NCBI RefSeq assembly: GCF_001570885.1
Contig: NZ_BCSN01000023.1
Span: forward strand, 1 to 41,073
Length of the DNA stretch: 41,073 nucleotides
Direction: 5' to 3'
From: Micrococcus lylae NBRC 15355
GTDB lineage: Bacteria > Actinomycetota > Actinomycetes > Actinomycetales > Micrococcaceae
The notes beneath the pieces are model-generated. The model saw nothing but the letters and a program-made list of their open reading frames with translations, did no database searches and was not told where the DNA came from. This document shows, in pieces, positions 15,696-23,500 of the stretch (within the stretch, counting starts at the first letter, position 1; each line of letters begins with the position of its first letter). Made by a program: the position numbers and the translations under genes.

Positions 15696-17066
15696 ATGCA
15701 GTGCCCCCACTTCGACGCCGGCCGATGCCGCTCGTGCGCCCTGATGGGCGTGCCCTACGCGGAGCAGCTGACCCGCGCCGACGCCGAGGTCCGCGGCCAG
15801 CTGTCAGCGCACCTGAGGCAGGCCGAGACGGTCGGCGGCGACGCCCTGCCGGAGACCCGCTGGGAGGCCCCGTTCGCCTCGGCGGAGTCCGGCTTCCGCA
15901 ACAAGGCCAAGCTCGTGGTGACCGGGACCGCCGCCGCCCCGAGGCTCGGCATCCTGGACCCGAACCAGCACCCGAAGCACCACGACGGCACCGGTCACGA
16001 CCTGCGCGACTGCGGCCTCTACGCACCGGGCATGCAGACCGTGTTCGACGCCGTGGCGCGCTCCATCTCCCGGGCCGGCCTGACGCCCTATCACGTGGGC
16101 GCCCGCACCGGGGAGCTGAAGAACGTGATCGTCACCCTCTCCCCGGACGCCGAGTGCATGGTCCGCTTCGTCCTGCGCTCCACCGCCGAGCTGGATGCCC
16201 TCCGCGCCGAGGTGCCCACGCTGCGGGGCGAGCTGGCCGCCGCAGGCGTGCCGGCCGTCGTCGTGACGGCGAACCTGCTGCCGGCGCACGTGGCGCTGCC
16301 CGAGGGCGAGCAGGAGATCCCCCTCGCCGGAGACCGGACGCTGACCATGCGCCTCAACGGGATCGGCCTGCGCCTGCGCCCGCAGGGGTTCTTCCAGACG
16401 AACACCGCCGTGGCCTCCGCGCTCTACGCCGACGCCGCGCAGTGGGTGGACGAGGCCTCCTCCGGCGAGCACGGCGTGGCGGTGCGCCGGGTGTGGGACC
16501 TGTACTGCGGCGTGGGCGGGTTCGCGTTCCATCTGGCGGGCGAGGACCGCGAGGTGTGGGGCCAGGAGGTCTCCGCCGAGGCGGTCGCCGCCGCGCAGGC
16601 GACGGCCGCGGCCCTCGGCCTGGCCCACCGCGTGACGTTCGACGTCGGCGACGCCACCGCAGCACTTTCGTTCGGGAAACCGTCGAGTCCGGACACGCTT
16701 TCGTTCGGGAAAGAGTCGGATTCTGGAGCACTTTCGTTCGGGAAAGAGTCGAGTCCGGACACGCTTTCGCGCACGACGCCGCAGACGGCCCCGGACGAAG
16801 CCCCCGACCCCCGCCGAGGCGACGGGCACGCGCAGGCGCCGGACGTCGTCGTGGTCAACCCGCCGCGACGCGGGATCGGCGCGGAGCTGTCCGTGGCGCT
16901 CGAGGCCTCAGGCGTCCGGCTGGTGCTCTACTCCAGCTGCAACGCGAAGACCCTCGCGCAGGACCTGGCGCGGATGCCGTCCTACCGGCTCGAGCGGGCA
17001 CGGGTGTTCGACATGTTCCCGCAGACCGCGCACGCCGAGACGCTCGTGCTGCTGCGCCGCCGCTGA
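15696..17066 (+). CDS. rlmC: RlmC-like 23S rRNA (uracil-C5)-methyltransferase with repeat insertion
   Basis: A 456-residue RumA/RlmC-family protein that would use S-adenosylmethionine to make 5-methyluridine in 23S rRNA (U747 for RlmC). It opens MQCPHFDAGRCRSC like RlmC, giving Fe-S ligands Cys3, Cys11, Cys14 and about Cys106. The SAM motif is WDLYCGVGGFAFHLA; motif IV is VVVVNPPRRG; the nucleophile is in YSSCNAKTLAQD near residue 414. Between motif III (DVGDAT, about 323) and VVVVNPP lie about 60 extra residues that include three 11-residue units, LSFGKPSSPDT and relatives, encoded by the 33-bp repeat. This insertion sits at a loop in the methyltransferase fold, so activity may be retained. 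It is downstream of and close to the HEAT-repeat gene. Confidence 0.88.
   Translation: MQCPHFDAGRCRSCALMGVPYAEQLTRADAEVRGQLSAHLRQAETVGGDALPETRWEAPFASAESGFRNKAKLVVTGTAAAPRLGILDPNQHPKHHDGTGHDLRDCGLYAPGMQTVFDAVARSISRAGLTPYHVGARTGELKNVIVTLSPDAECMVRFVLRSTAELDALRAEVPTLRGELAAAGVPAVVVTANLLPAHVALPEGEQEIPLAGDRTLTMRLNGIGLRLRPQGFFQTNTAVASALYADAAQWVDEASSGEHGVAVRRVWDLYCGVGGFAFHLAGEDREVWGQEVSAEAVAAAQATAAALGLAHRVTFDVGDATAALSFGKPSSPDTLSFGKESDSGALSFGKESSPDTLSRTTPQTAPDEAPDPRRGDGHAQAPDVVVVNPPRRGIGAELSVALEASGVRLVLYSSCNAKTLAQDLARMPSYRLERARVFDMFPQTAHAETLVLLRRR
16669..16770 (+). repeat. 33-bp tandem repeat inside rlmC-like gene (3 units + partial)
   Basis: Units start at 16669, 16702 and 16735. Each begins CTTTCGTTCGGGAAA, followed by CCGTCG or GAGTCG and a variable 12-nt tail. 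A partial fourth unit starts at 16768. Here the repeat is read in the opposite orientation from the ABC exporter and gives LSFGKxSxxxx residues. Confidence 0.9.
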
Positions 17067-17098
17067 GCCCGGTCAGGCAGGACCGGTCCCTCCCTGCC

Positions 17099-17160
17099 GC
17101 CGAACCAGAAGAAACGGCTGCTTCAGGGCCTCGCGAAGGGGCCGATTCTTCTGGTTCGGC
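17099..17160. terminator. Inverted repeat 3 of the CCGAACCAGAAG family; bidirectional terminator-like
   Basis: Arms 17099-17124 and 17135-17160 (26 nt, three mismatches), outer part GCCGAACCAGAAGAA perfect. It lies between the convergent rlmC-like and arsA-like genes. No T-tract. Confidence 0.65.
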
Positions 17161-17217
17161 GTGGGAGCGGGCGCGGGCGCCGGAGCGAGCTCAGCCCGGT
17201 TCGGCACGGGCAGGGGC

Positions 17218-18225
17218 TCAGCCCAGCAGCCGGCCGATCGCCTGCACGGCCGCCGGCCCGGTCGGCTCGCCGTCCACCCACGGCACCTGCACCAGGGGCA
17301 CGTGGGGCACCTGCCGCACGAGGTCCGCCACATGCCCGGCCTCCGCCCGCGCCCGGGCCGCCAGCACCTCTCCGACATCCTCCGGCGAGCGCCGGTTGAC
17401 CACCAGCGCGGCCACGGCGATCCGGTCCTCGGCGAGCCGACGGCACAGCTGCACGGTCTCCAGCACGGGCATCCGCTCGGCGGTCAGCACCGGCACGAAC
17501 GCGCACCGCCGCCCGTCGGTCAGCAGCGCCTCCATGTCCGCGAAGATCCGGCGCCGCTCGGTGAGGACCTCACGGATCCGCAGGTCGCGGCGCTCCTGCG
17601 CAGTCCGGGGCCCCTCGAGGCCGCGTCGACCGTCCAGACCGCGCATCGCGTCCGCGAACCGCTCGGTCCTGTCCCGCCGCGCGAGCAGTCCGTCCGCCCA
17701 GGCGCCCATGAGCGTGGGCAGCTCGAGCAGGCGCGCGGTGTGCCCGGTGGGCGCCGTGTCGAACACGACCACGTCGAACCGCTCCCGCGCCTCCAGGGCG
17801 ATCCGGGAGATCCGCTCCAGCAGCGCCGCCTCATGCGTGCCGGGGGACGCCGCGGCCAGCCGGAAGTAGCGGTCGACCTCCCGGTGCAGGTGCTCAGGCA
17901 TCAGGCCGCGCACCGTGTCCTTCACCGCGTCCAGGTGCCGCGCCGCCACGGCGTCCGGGTCCACCTCCAGCCCGACGACGGCTCCCCCGCCCTCCATGAT
18001 CAGCAGTTCCGTCTCACTGTCCCCCACCTGGGTGTCCCACAGGTGGCCGAGGTTGTGGGCCGGGTCGGTGGAGACCACCAGCACCCGTCGTCCCGCGGCG
18101 GCGAGGGCCGCGGCGGCCGCGGAGGCGACCGTCGTCTTGCCGACGCCTCCCTTGCCGCCGAAGAAGACGACCTCCCGGGAGGCGAGGTGCGCGGACAGGT
18201 GGGTGTCCGTCGTCGTGCTTCCCAT
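17218..18225 (-). CDS. ArsA/Get3-like ATPase (CstA-linked)
   Basis: A 335-residue P-loop ATPase of the ArsA/TRC40 family (SIMIBI class). The deviant Walker A FGGKGGVGKTT has the signature Lys25 and Lys30; STDPAHNLG follows near residue 51, and the switch II/Walker B FDTAPTGHTARLLELP lies near 160. There is one ATPase domain, as in Get3, rather than two as in plasmid ArsA. Neither the Get3 CxxC zinc motif nor ArsA metalloid cysteines are evident, so arsenite transport is unlikely. ATG 18225 has AAGGAG 9 nt upstream. It follows the CC-ending small protein and cstA on the same strand, with inverted repeat 4 and a tandem array in the gap. A client-delivery role for a membrane or tail-anchored partner is inference. 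Confidence 0.85.
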   Translation of the reverse strand: MGSTTTDTHLSAHLASREVVFFGGKGGVGKTTVASAAAAALAAAGRRVLVVSTDPAHNLGHLWDTQVGDSETELLIMEGGGAVVGLEVDPDAVAARHLDAVKDTVRGLMPEHLHREVDRYFRLAAASPGTHEAALLERISRIALEARERFDVVVFDTAPTGHTARLLELPTLMGAWADGLLARRDRTERFADAMRGLDGRRGLEGPRTAQERRDLRIREVLTERRRIFADMEALLTDGRRCAFVPVLTAERMPVLETVQLCRRLAEDRIAVAALVVNRRSPEDVGEVLAARARAEAGHVADLVRQVPHVPLVQVPWVDGEPTGPAAVQAIGRLLG

Positions 18226-18245
18226 GCCGGTGCACTCCTTCCCTC

Positions 18246-18309
18246 CGCCGAGCCAGAAGCTTCGGCTGGTTCACGGCCGCCCGAAGCAGCCGATTCCTCT
18301 GGTTCGGCG
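18246..18309 (-). terminator. Inverted repeat 4 of the CCGAACCAGAAG family
   Basis: Arms 18246-18272 and 18282-18309, imperfect, outer sequence CGCCGAgCCAGA / TCTGGTTCGGCG. It lies after the CC-ending small gene and before the arsA-like gene on the minus strand, so if it terminates it would lower arsA expression relative to cstA. Confidence 0.55.
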
Positions 18310-18373
18310 GATGCCCGGTTCGGCGGATGCCCGGTTCGGCGGACGCTCGGTTCGGCGGATGCTCGGTTCGGCC
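18301..18373. repeat. 16-bp tandem repeat, 4.5 units
   Basis: GGTTCGGCGGATGCCC starts at 18301, 18317, 18333 and 18349 (the last two with GCTC ends), with a partial unit at 18365. The unit begins with the outer end (GGTTCGGCG) of inverted repeat 4, so it appears to have amplified from that element's edge. Confidence 0.9.
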
Positions 18374-18390
18374 GCTGGCGCCCGGACCGG

Positions 18391-18654
18391 TCAGCAGCAG
18401 CTCACGGTGTCCAGCGGAGAGCGCTCCATGCCCATCCGCCGGTGCCACTCATGGAAGCGCTCGTAGACCACGGGCAGCAGCTCGACCGTGTAGTAGGCGG
18501 CGGGGTTGGGCACGCCGAGGGCGTCCGAGAAGACCATCATCATGAACAGGTCCTCCTCGTCCCTCCTCGCGCTGGCGAAGGTCTGCCGGTACGGACCGGC
18601 GTAGAACTCCTCCAGCCCGGCCGCGAGGGCCCTCAGGCGTGCCCCGAACCCCAT
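18391..18654 (-). CDS. Small CstA-linked protein ending in Cys-Cys (cory-CC-star type)
   Basis: An 87-residue protein whose last two residues are Cys86-Cys87 before the stop (VSCC). The body is acidic-to-neutral and aromatic-rich (EEFYAGPYRQTF, AAYYTVELLPVVYERFHEWHRR), with no membrane segment or signal. I recognise it as the small CC-terminal protein that accompanies cstA in actinobacteria; no function is established as far as I know. In enterobacteria CstA/BtsT instead have YbdD/YjiX-type small partners. It starts 21 bp after the cstA stop, so it is clearly co-transcribed. The CC end could bind metal, be lipidated or be the handle for the neighbouring Get3-like ATPase; all of these are inference. 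Confidence 0.82.
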   Translation of the reverse strand: MGFGARLRALAAGLEEFYAGPYRQTFASARRDEEDLFMMMVFSDALGVPNPAAYYTVELLPVVYERFHEWHRRMGMERSPLDTVSCC

Positions 18655-18675
18655 GCCTGTGCTCCGCCTGCCAGG

Positions 18676-20400
18676 TCAGTCCCGGCGGGCGCCGGCGGGT
18701 TCGAAGGCGTCCTCGGCGTCCACGGCCTCGTCCTCCTCCGGGGTGACCGCCGGGCCCTTGCGGGCGGCGTTCATGGCGCCGAACGCGGTCACCAGCACCC
18801 AGAGGGCGCTGACGAGGATGACCACGTCCAGGACCAGCAGCAGCCAGTTCTGCTCGTTCCAGAACTGCACCATCTGCACGAAGAGGGCGTACACGGACAC
18901 GAACGCCACGAACACCAGCGGGATCAGCACCGGCCACACCGGCCGGCGCAGCCGCAGCAGGATCACGGACACGATGGACAGGGTCAGCGCCGCCATCAGC
19001 TGGTTGGTGGTGCCGAACAGCGGCCAGATCACCATGCCGCCGGAGCCGTCCGCACCGGCGCCGAAGGCCAGGCCCATGGTCACGACCATGACGATCAGGG
19101 TGGAGGCCAGCGTGCCGAGCTTCACCCCGGCGATCTGGCCGATCTCCGCCACCACGAAGCGCTGCAGGCGGACACCGGTGTCCATGGTGGTCGCGGCGAA
19201 GAGGACGGCCATGGTGGCGAGGATCGTGGAGGACAGGCCGGTGGGGATGCCCAGGCCCGTGTTGAGGATCTGGCCGCCGGCGGTCACGAACGCCCCGACG
19301 CCGCCCTCGCCGAAGGCCGAGTAGACCTCCTCCCAGTCGGCGAGGGTGCGGAAGCCGGCGGTGACGGCGATGATCGTGCCCAGCGAGAGGAGTCCTTCGC
19401 CCACGGCGCCGAAGTAGCCGACGAACCGGGCGTCGGTCTCCTTGTCGATCTGCTTCGAGGAGGTGCCGGAGGAGACGATGCCGTGGAAGCCGGAGATCGC
19501 GCCGCACGCGATGGTGACGAACAGCAGCGGCAGGATGCCGGGGGTGCCTTCCGGGACGTTCTCGTTGTAGAACGGGGCGACCACGGTGGGCGAGGAGACG
19601 ATGATCGCCGCATAGAGGATGCCCAGACCGATGAACAGCTGCAGGCCGTTGATGTAGTCGCGCGGCTGCAGGAGCATCCACACCGGCAGGAGCGAGGCGA
19701 TGCCGGCGTAGATGAAGAGGACGACGATCCAGAACGCACCCGCGGACAGGCCGAGGATCGTCTCGGGCAGCACGATCGGGAACCGGTCTCCGAGCAGCAT
19801 GAGGCCGTAGAGGGCGACCACGCCGACCACGGAGACCAGCGGCAGGTTCCACTTGAAGCGGTAGATCGCCTGGCCGATCAGCAGCGCCACCATGATCGCG
19901 CCCCAGGTGGGGATCACGGCGGTCGGGGTGGAGACGAGCAGTCCGGAGATCACCACGGCGAACGCGGCGTTCACCATGAGCAGCAGCAGGAAGATCACGA
20001 CCAGGAACAGGTTGCGGCCGTGCTTGCCGATGTACTTGCCGGAGAGCGTGCCGATCGACTGCGCCTTGTTGCGGCCGGAGGCCCAGAGCGCGCCGAGGTC
20101 GTGCATGCCGGCGAAGAAGACCGTGCCGAGGGTGACCCAGAGGAAGGCCGGACCCCATCCCCAGATCACCGCCACCGCCGGTCCGACGATGGGCGCCGCG
20201 CCGGCCACGGAGGTGAAGTGGTGCCCCCAGAGGACCAGCTTGTTGGTGGGGACGAAGTCCACGCCGTCCTCATAGCGGTGCGACGGCATGGTGTAGTCCG
20301 GGTCGAGCCGGTAGACCTTCTTGGCCAGGAAGCGTGAGTAGAGCAGGTAGCCGGCGACGATCATCGCGATGCCGACCAGGGCCAGGACGAGGGAGTTCAT
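18676..20400 (-). CDS. cstA: CstA family carbon-starvation / pyruvate transporter
   Basis: A 574-residue integral membrane protein with about 16 hydrophobic segments. N-terminal blocks DPDYTMPSHRYEDGVDFVPTNK and FTSVAGAAPIVGPAVAV (given here in two parts) are diagnostic of CstA (peptide/pyruvate transport, APC-like fold). GFHGIVSSGTSSKQI and GTTNQLMAALTL are also conserved. ATG 20400 has AGGAG 9 nt upstream. The charged tail EEDEAVDAEDAFEP is cytosolic. A TACTGT -10 (20453-20458) and a GTGA-N6-TCAC dyad centred near -41 suggest control by a cAMP receptor-type regulator. Operon: cstA, CC-ending small protein, ArsA-like ATPase. Confidence 0.93.
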   Translation of the reverse strand: MNSLVLALVGIAMIVAGYLLYSRFLAKKVYRLDPDYTMPSHRYEDGVDFVPTNKLVLWGHHFTSVAGAAPIVGPAVAVIWGWGPAFLWVTLGTVFFAGMHDLGALWASGRNKAQSIGTLSGKYIGKHGRNLFLVVIFLLLLMVNAAFAVVISGLLVSTPTAVIPTWGAIMVALLIGQAIYRFKWNLPLVSVVGVVALYGLMLLGDRFPIVLPETILGLSAGAFWIVVLFIYAGIASLLPVWMLLQPRDYINGLQLFIGLGILYAAIIVSSPTVVAPFYNENVPEGTPGILPLLFVTIACGAISGFHGIVSSGTSSKQIDKETDARFVGYFGAVGEGLLSLGTIIAVTAGFRTLADWEEVYSAFGEGGVGAFVTAGGQILNTGLGIPTGLSSTILATMAVLFAATTMDTGVRLQRFVVAEIGQIAGVKLGTLASTLIVMVVTMGLAFGAGADGSGGMVIWPLFGTTNQLMAALTLSIVSVILLRLRRPVWPVLIPLVFVAFVSVYALFVQMVQFWNEQNWLLLVLDVVILVSALWVLVTAFGAMNAARKGPAVTPEEDEAVDAEDAFEPAGARRD

Positions 20401-20452
20401 GGCGGGGACTCCTCTTGGTGTGGGGAATGCGGGGACAACGGTGATCGCCACC

Positions 20453-20458
20453 ACAGTA
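20453..20458 (-). promoter_or_regulatory. -10 box (TACTGT) of cstA promoter
   Basis: TACTGT on the minus strand, about 50 bp upstream of the cstA start, leaving a normal leader with AGGAG. It puts transcription start near 20446, which centres the CRP-type dyad at about -41. Confidence 0.45.
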
Positions 20459-20479
20459 CGGGACGACCACCCCCTTCGG

Positions 20480-20493
20480 GTGACACGTCTCAC
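20480..20493. promoter_or_regulatory. CRP/GlxR-type binding site between cstA and GH65 gene
   Basis: GTGACACGTCTCAC fits GTGA-N6-TCAC exactly, the core of the CRP/GlxR operator. It overlaps the expected -35 of cstA. CstA is a known cAMP-CRP target in Escherichia coli, which supports the call; the regulator itself is not in this window. Confidence 0.6.
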
Positions 20494-20538
20494 CGCACCG
20501 CGCCGGAAAAGGGGTGACACCGCCCCGTCGCCCCGTTC

Positions 20539-20544
20539 TACGCT
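20539..20544 (+). promoter_or_regulatory. -10 box (TACGCT) before leaderless upstream ORF
   Basis: TACGCT followed by 7 nt and ATG at 20552. GTGACA at 20514-20519 is a possible -35. The same TACGCT-7-ATG layout is found at 30609 upstream of a histidine kinase. Confidence 0.5.
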
Positions 20545-20551
20545 GGTGCGG

Positions 20552-20596
20552 ATGCAGACCGCAGGGCCCGACGACGGCCCCTCCCCTCCGACGTGA
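20552..20596 (+). CDS. Leaderless 14-codon upstream ORF coupled to GH65 gene
   Basis: The sequence MQTAGPDDGPSPPT followed by TGA at 20594-20596. ATG sits 7 nt after a TACGCT -10. Its stop overlaps the GTG start (20593) of the downstream glycoside hydrolase as GTGA, an arrangement that lets terminating ribosomes reinitiate, which matters because no Shine-Dalgarno is seen at 20593. It includes a CCCGACGACGG copy (20567-20577) coding PDDG. It may alternatively be only a by-product of the promoter position, with the main protein starting at ATG 20614. Confidence 0.4.
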   Translation: MQTAGPDDGPSPPT

Positions 20597-23500
20597 AGGC
20601 ACGCCTGACGCCCATGCAGACCCAGAAGCTCACCCCGGCCCCGATCCAGGACCGCAACGCCCGCCGCCATCGACTGCGCCGCTACCGCGCGGTGATCTTC
20701 GACATGGACGGCGTCATCACGGACACCGCCTCGGTCCACGCGAAGGCGTGGAAGGAGCTGTTCGACCAGGCCCTGCCGTCCGTGGGCGCCCTGCCGGAGA
20801 ACGCGGACGCCGTGGCCGCAGACCCGAGCGCGCTGCGCGAGTTCGACCTCAACGGCGACTACCTGCACCACGTGGACGGCCGCCCCCGCGAGGACGGCGT
20901 CCGCTCCTTCTTCGCCTCCCGCGGCCTGACCGTGCCGGAGGCCGACGCCCCGGGCAACGGCCCGGAGGCCGACGCCCCGGACGCCCGCCCGGACCTGACC
21001 GTGCAGGCCCTGGCCGAACGCAAGCAGGGCTTCTTCGAGGCCGTGCTGGCCCGGGACGGCGCCCGCGTGTTCCCGGAGGCCGTGGAGCTGCTGGAGAACC
21101 TGCACCGCAAGGGTGTGCCGGTGGCGCTGGTGACCTCCTCGAAGAACTCCCGCGCCGTGCTCACCGCCGGCGCGGTGCTGGACCACTTCCCCGTGATCGT
21201 GGACGGCCACACCGCCGTGGAGAGGAACCTGCCCGGCAAGCCCCACCCGGCGATGTTCTGGGAGGCCGCCCGCATCCTCGGCGTGGACCCGGCGGACGCC
21301 ATGGTGCTCGAGGACGCGGTCTCCGGTGTGAAGGCCGCCGCGGACGGCCGCTTCGGCCTGGTGGTCGGTGTGGACCGCGAGCCCGAGCTCGGCAAGGCCC
21401 GCCTGAAGGACGCCGGCGCGCACATCGTGGTGGAGGACTTCGGCGCCCTCGAGCTGGAGAAGCGCACCGCGGCCCCGTTCGACGCCGCCTGGGTGCTGCG
21501 CTGGGACCACTTCGACGCGGCGTCGGAGGGCACCCGCGAGGTGCTCTGCACCCTGGCCAACGGCTACTGGGGCACCCGCGGCTCCGTCCCGGGGACCCGC
21601 ATCTCCTCCGTGCACTACCCGGGCTCCTACATGGCCGGCGTGTTCAACCGCCTGACCTCCCAGGTGCAGGGCAAGTCGGTGGACACCGAGCACATGGTGA
21701 ACATCCAGGACTGGACCCCGCTGGTGGTCACCCCGGAGGGCGGGAAGCCGCTGCTGCCCGGGGACGAGAACATGGTGGACTTCCTCCAGGAGATGGACCT
21801 GCGCCGCGGCGTCCTGTCCCGGACCATGGTGTTCGAGGACGAGCAGGGCCGCCGCACCACCGTGCACACCCGCCAGTTCCAGTCCCTGGCCAACCGCCAC
21901 ATCGCCGCCCTCGAGTTCACCGTGACCGCGGAGAACTGGTCCGGCGAGGTGTGTGTCCGCTCGATGATCGACGGCCGCGTGGCCAACCTGAACGTCTCGG
22001 ACGACCGCACCCTGGCCAACCGCCACCTGCGCCCTGTCCAGGCCCGCGAGGTGGACGGGGAGACCGTGCTGCTGGAGACCCGCACCAGCCAGTCGGACAT
22101 CCGCATCGCCATGGCCACCCGCACCCGGCAGGTGGCCCCGGTGGGCCACACCCAGCCGATCCGCCGCGCACTGGACGACTGCTCGGACATGGTGGCCGGC
22201 CAGGACATCGAGCTGCACGTGGAGCAGGGCGTCCCGCTGGTGTTGGAGAAGGTCGCCTCCGTGGCCAACACCCATGACCACGCGCAGTCCTCCGCCTCCG
22301 AGTCCGCGATCAAGACCCTGCAGCGTTCCCCGGGCTTCCGGAACCTGCTGACGGTGCACGAGCAGCGCTGGGGCCAGAACTGGGAGCGCTTCGCGGTGCG
22401 CATCGACCTGGCGGAGCAGTACTCCCATCAGCGCCGTTCCACCGCGCAGCTGGCCCCGGGCGAGGATTTCGTGAACCCGGAGTTCTCCGCCGGCGTCTCC
22501 CGTTCGGTCGGCTCCGCCGCGCAGATGGGCAAGGACGGCGCCTCCCTGCGCCAGCAGCTGGCCCTGAACCTGCACACCTTCCACGTGCTGCAGTGCGCCT
22601 ACGGCAAGCGCCGTGACCTGGACGCCACCGTGGGCGCCCGCGGCCTGCACGGCGAGGGCTACCGGGGCCACATCTTCTGGGACGAGATCTACATCTTCCC
22701 CATGCTGACGCTGCGCCGCCCGGAGATCACCCGTGGCCTGCTGATGTACCGCTACCGCCGCCTGAACGAGGCCCGTGCCAACGCCCGCGCCGAGGGCTGG
22801 GCCGGTGCCATGTACCCGTGGCAGGGCGGCTCGGACGGCCGCGAAGAGACCCCCACCGAGCTGTGGAACCCCCGGTCCCAGATGTGGATGCCGGACAACT
22901 CCCACAACCAGCGGCACGTCTCCCTGGACGTGGCCTACTCGGTGCTGAGGTACATCGAGGTCACCCAGGACCAGTCCTTCATCCAGGACTACGCCGCGGA
23001 GATGCTGGTGGAGATCTCCCGCTTCTTCACGTCCATGACGCTGAAGAACGAGGAGACCGGCCGCTACGAGATCCACGGCGTGATGGGCCCGGACGAGTTC
23101 CACGACGGCTATCCGGAGACCCCCGGGTCCGGCCTGCGCAACAACGCGTACACCAACGTGCTGACCTCCTGGCTCCTGACCCGCACCGCGGAGCTCGTGC
23201 GCTGGCTGGACACCCTGGACGAGCCGCTCACCGAGATGATGGAGATCACGGAGGAGGAGATCGAGCACTGGGAGCACATCGCCTCCCGCCTGACCGTCCC
23301 GTTCTTCACGGAGGGCGAGGAGGCCGGCATCCCGGCCCAGTTCGAGGGCTACCAGGACCTGCTCGAGTTCGACTGGGACGGCTACCGCGCCAAGTACGGC
23401 AACATCGGCCGCATGGACCTGATCCTGCAGGCCGAGGGGGACGCCACCAACCGGTACAAGCTCTCCAAGCAGGCCGACGCCCTCATGCTGACCTACCTGT

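Noticed and set aside
17218-18225. Arsenite efflux ATPase (ArsA) assignment
   Set aside because: Single ATPase domain, no evident metalloid-binding Cys triad, no arsB/arsR/arsD nearby. The cstA context points elsewhere.
2584-18309. The four inverted repeats as ends of an insertion sequence
   Set aside because: No transposase or remnant lies between any pair, and the intervening genes are ordinary chromosomal genes in intact operons.
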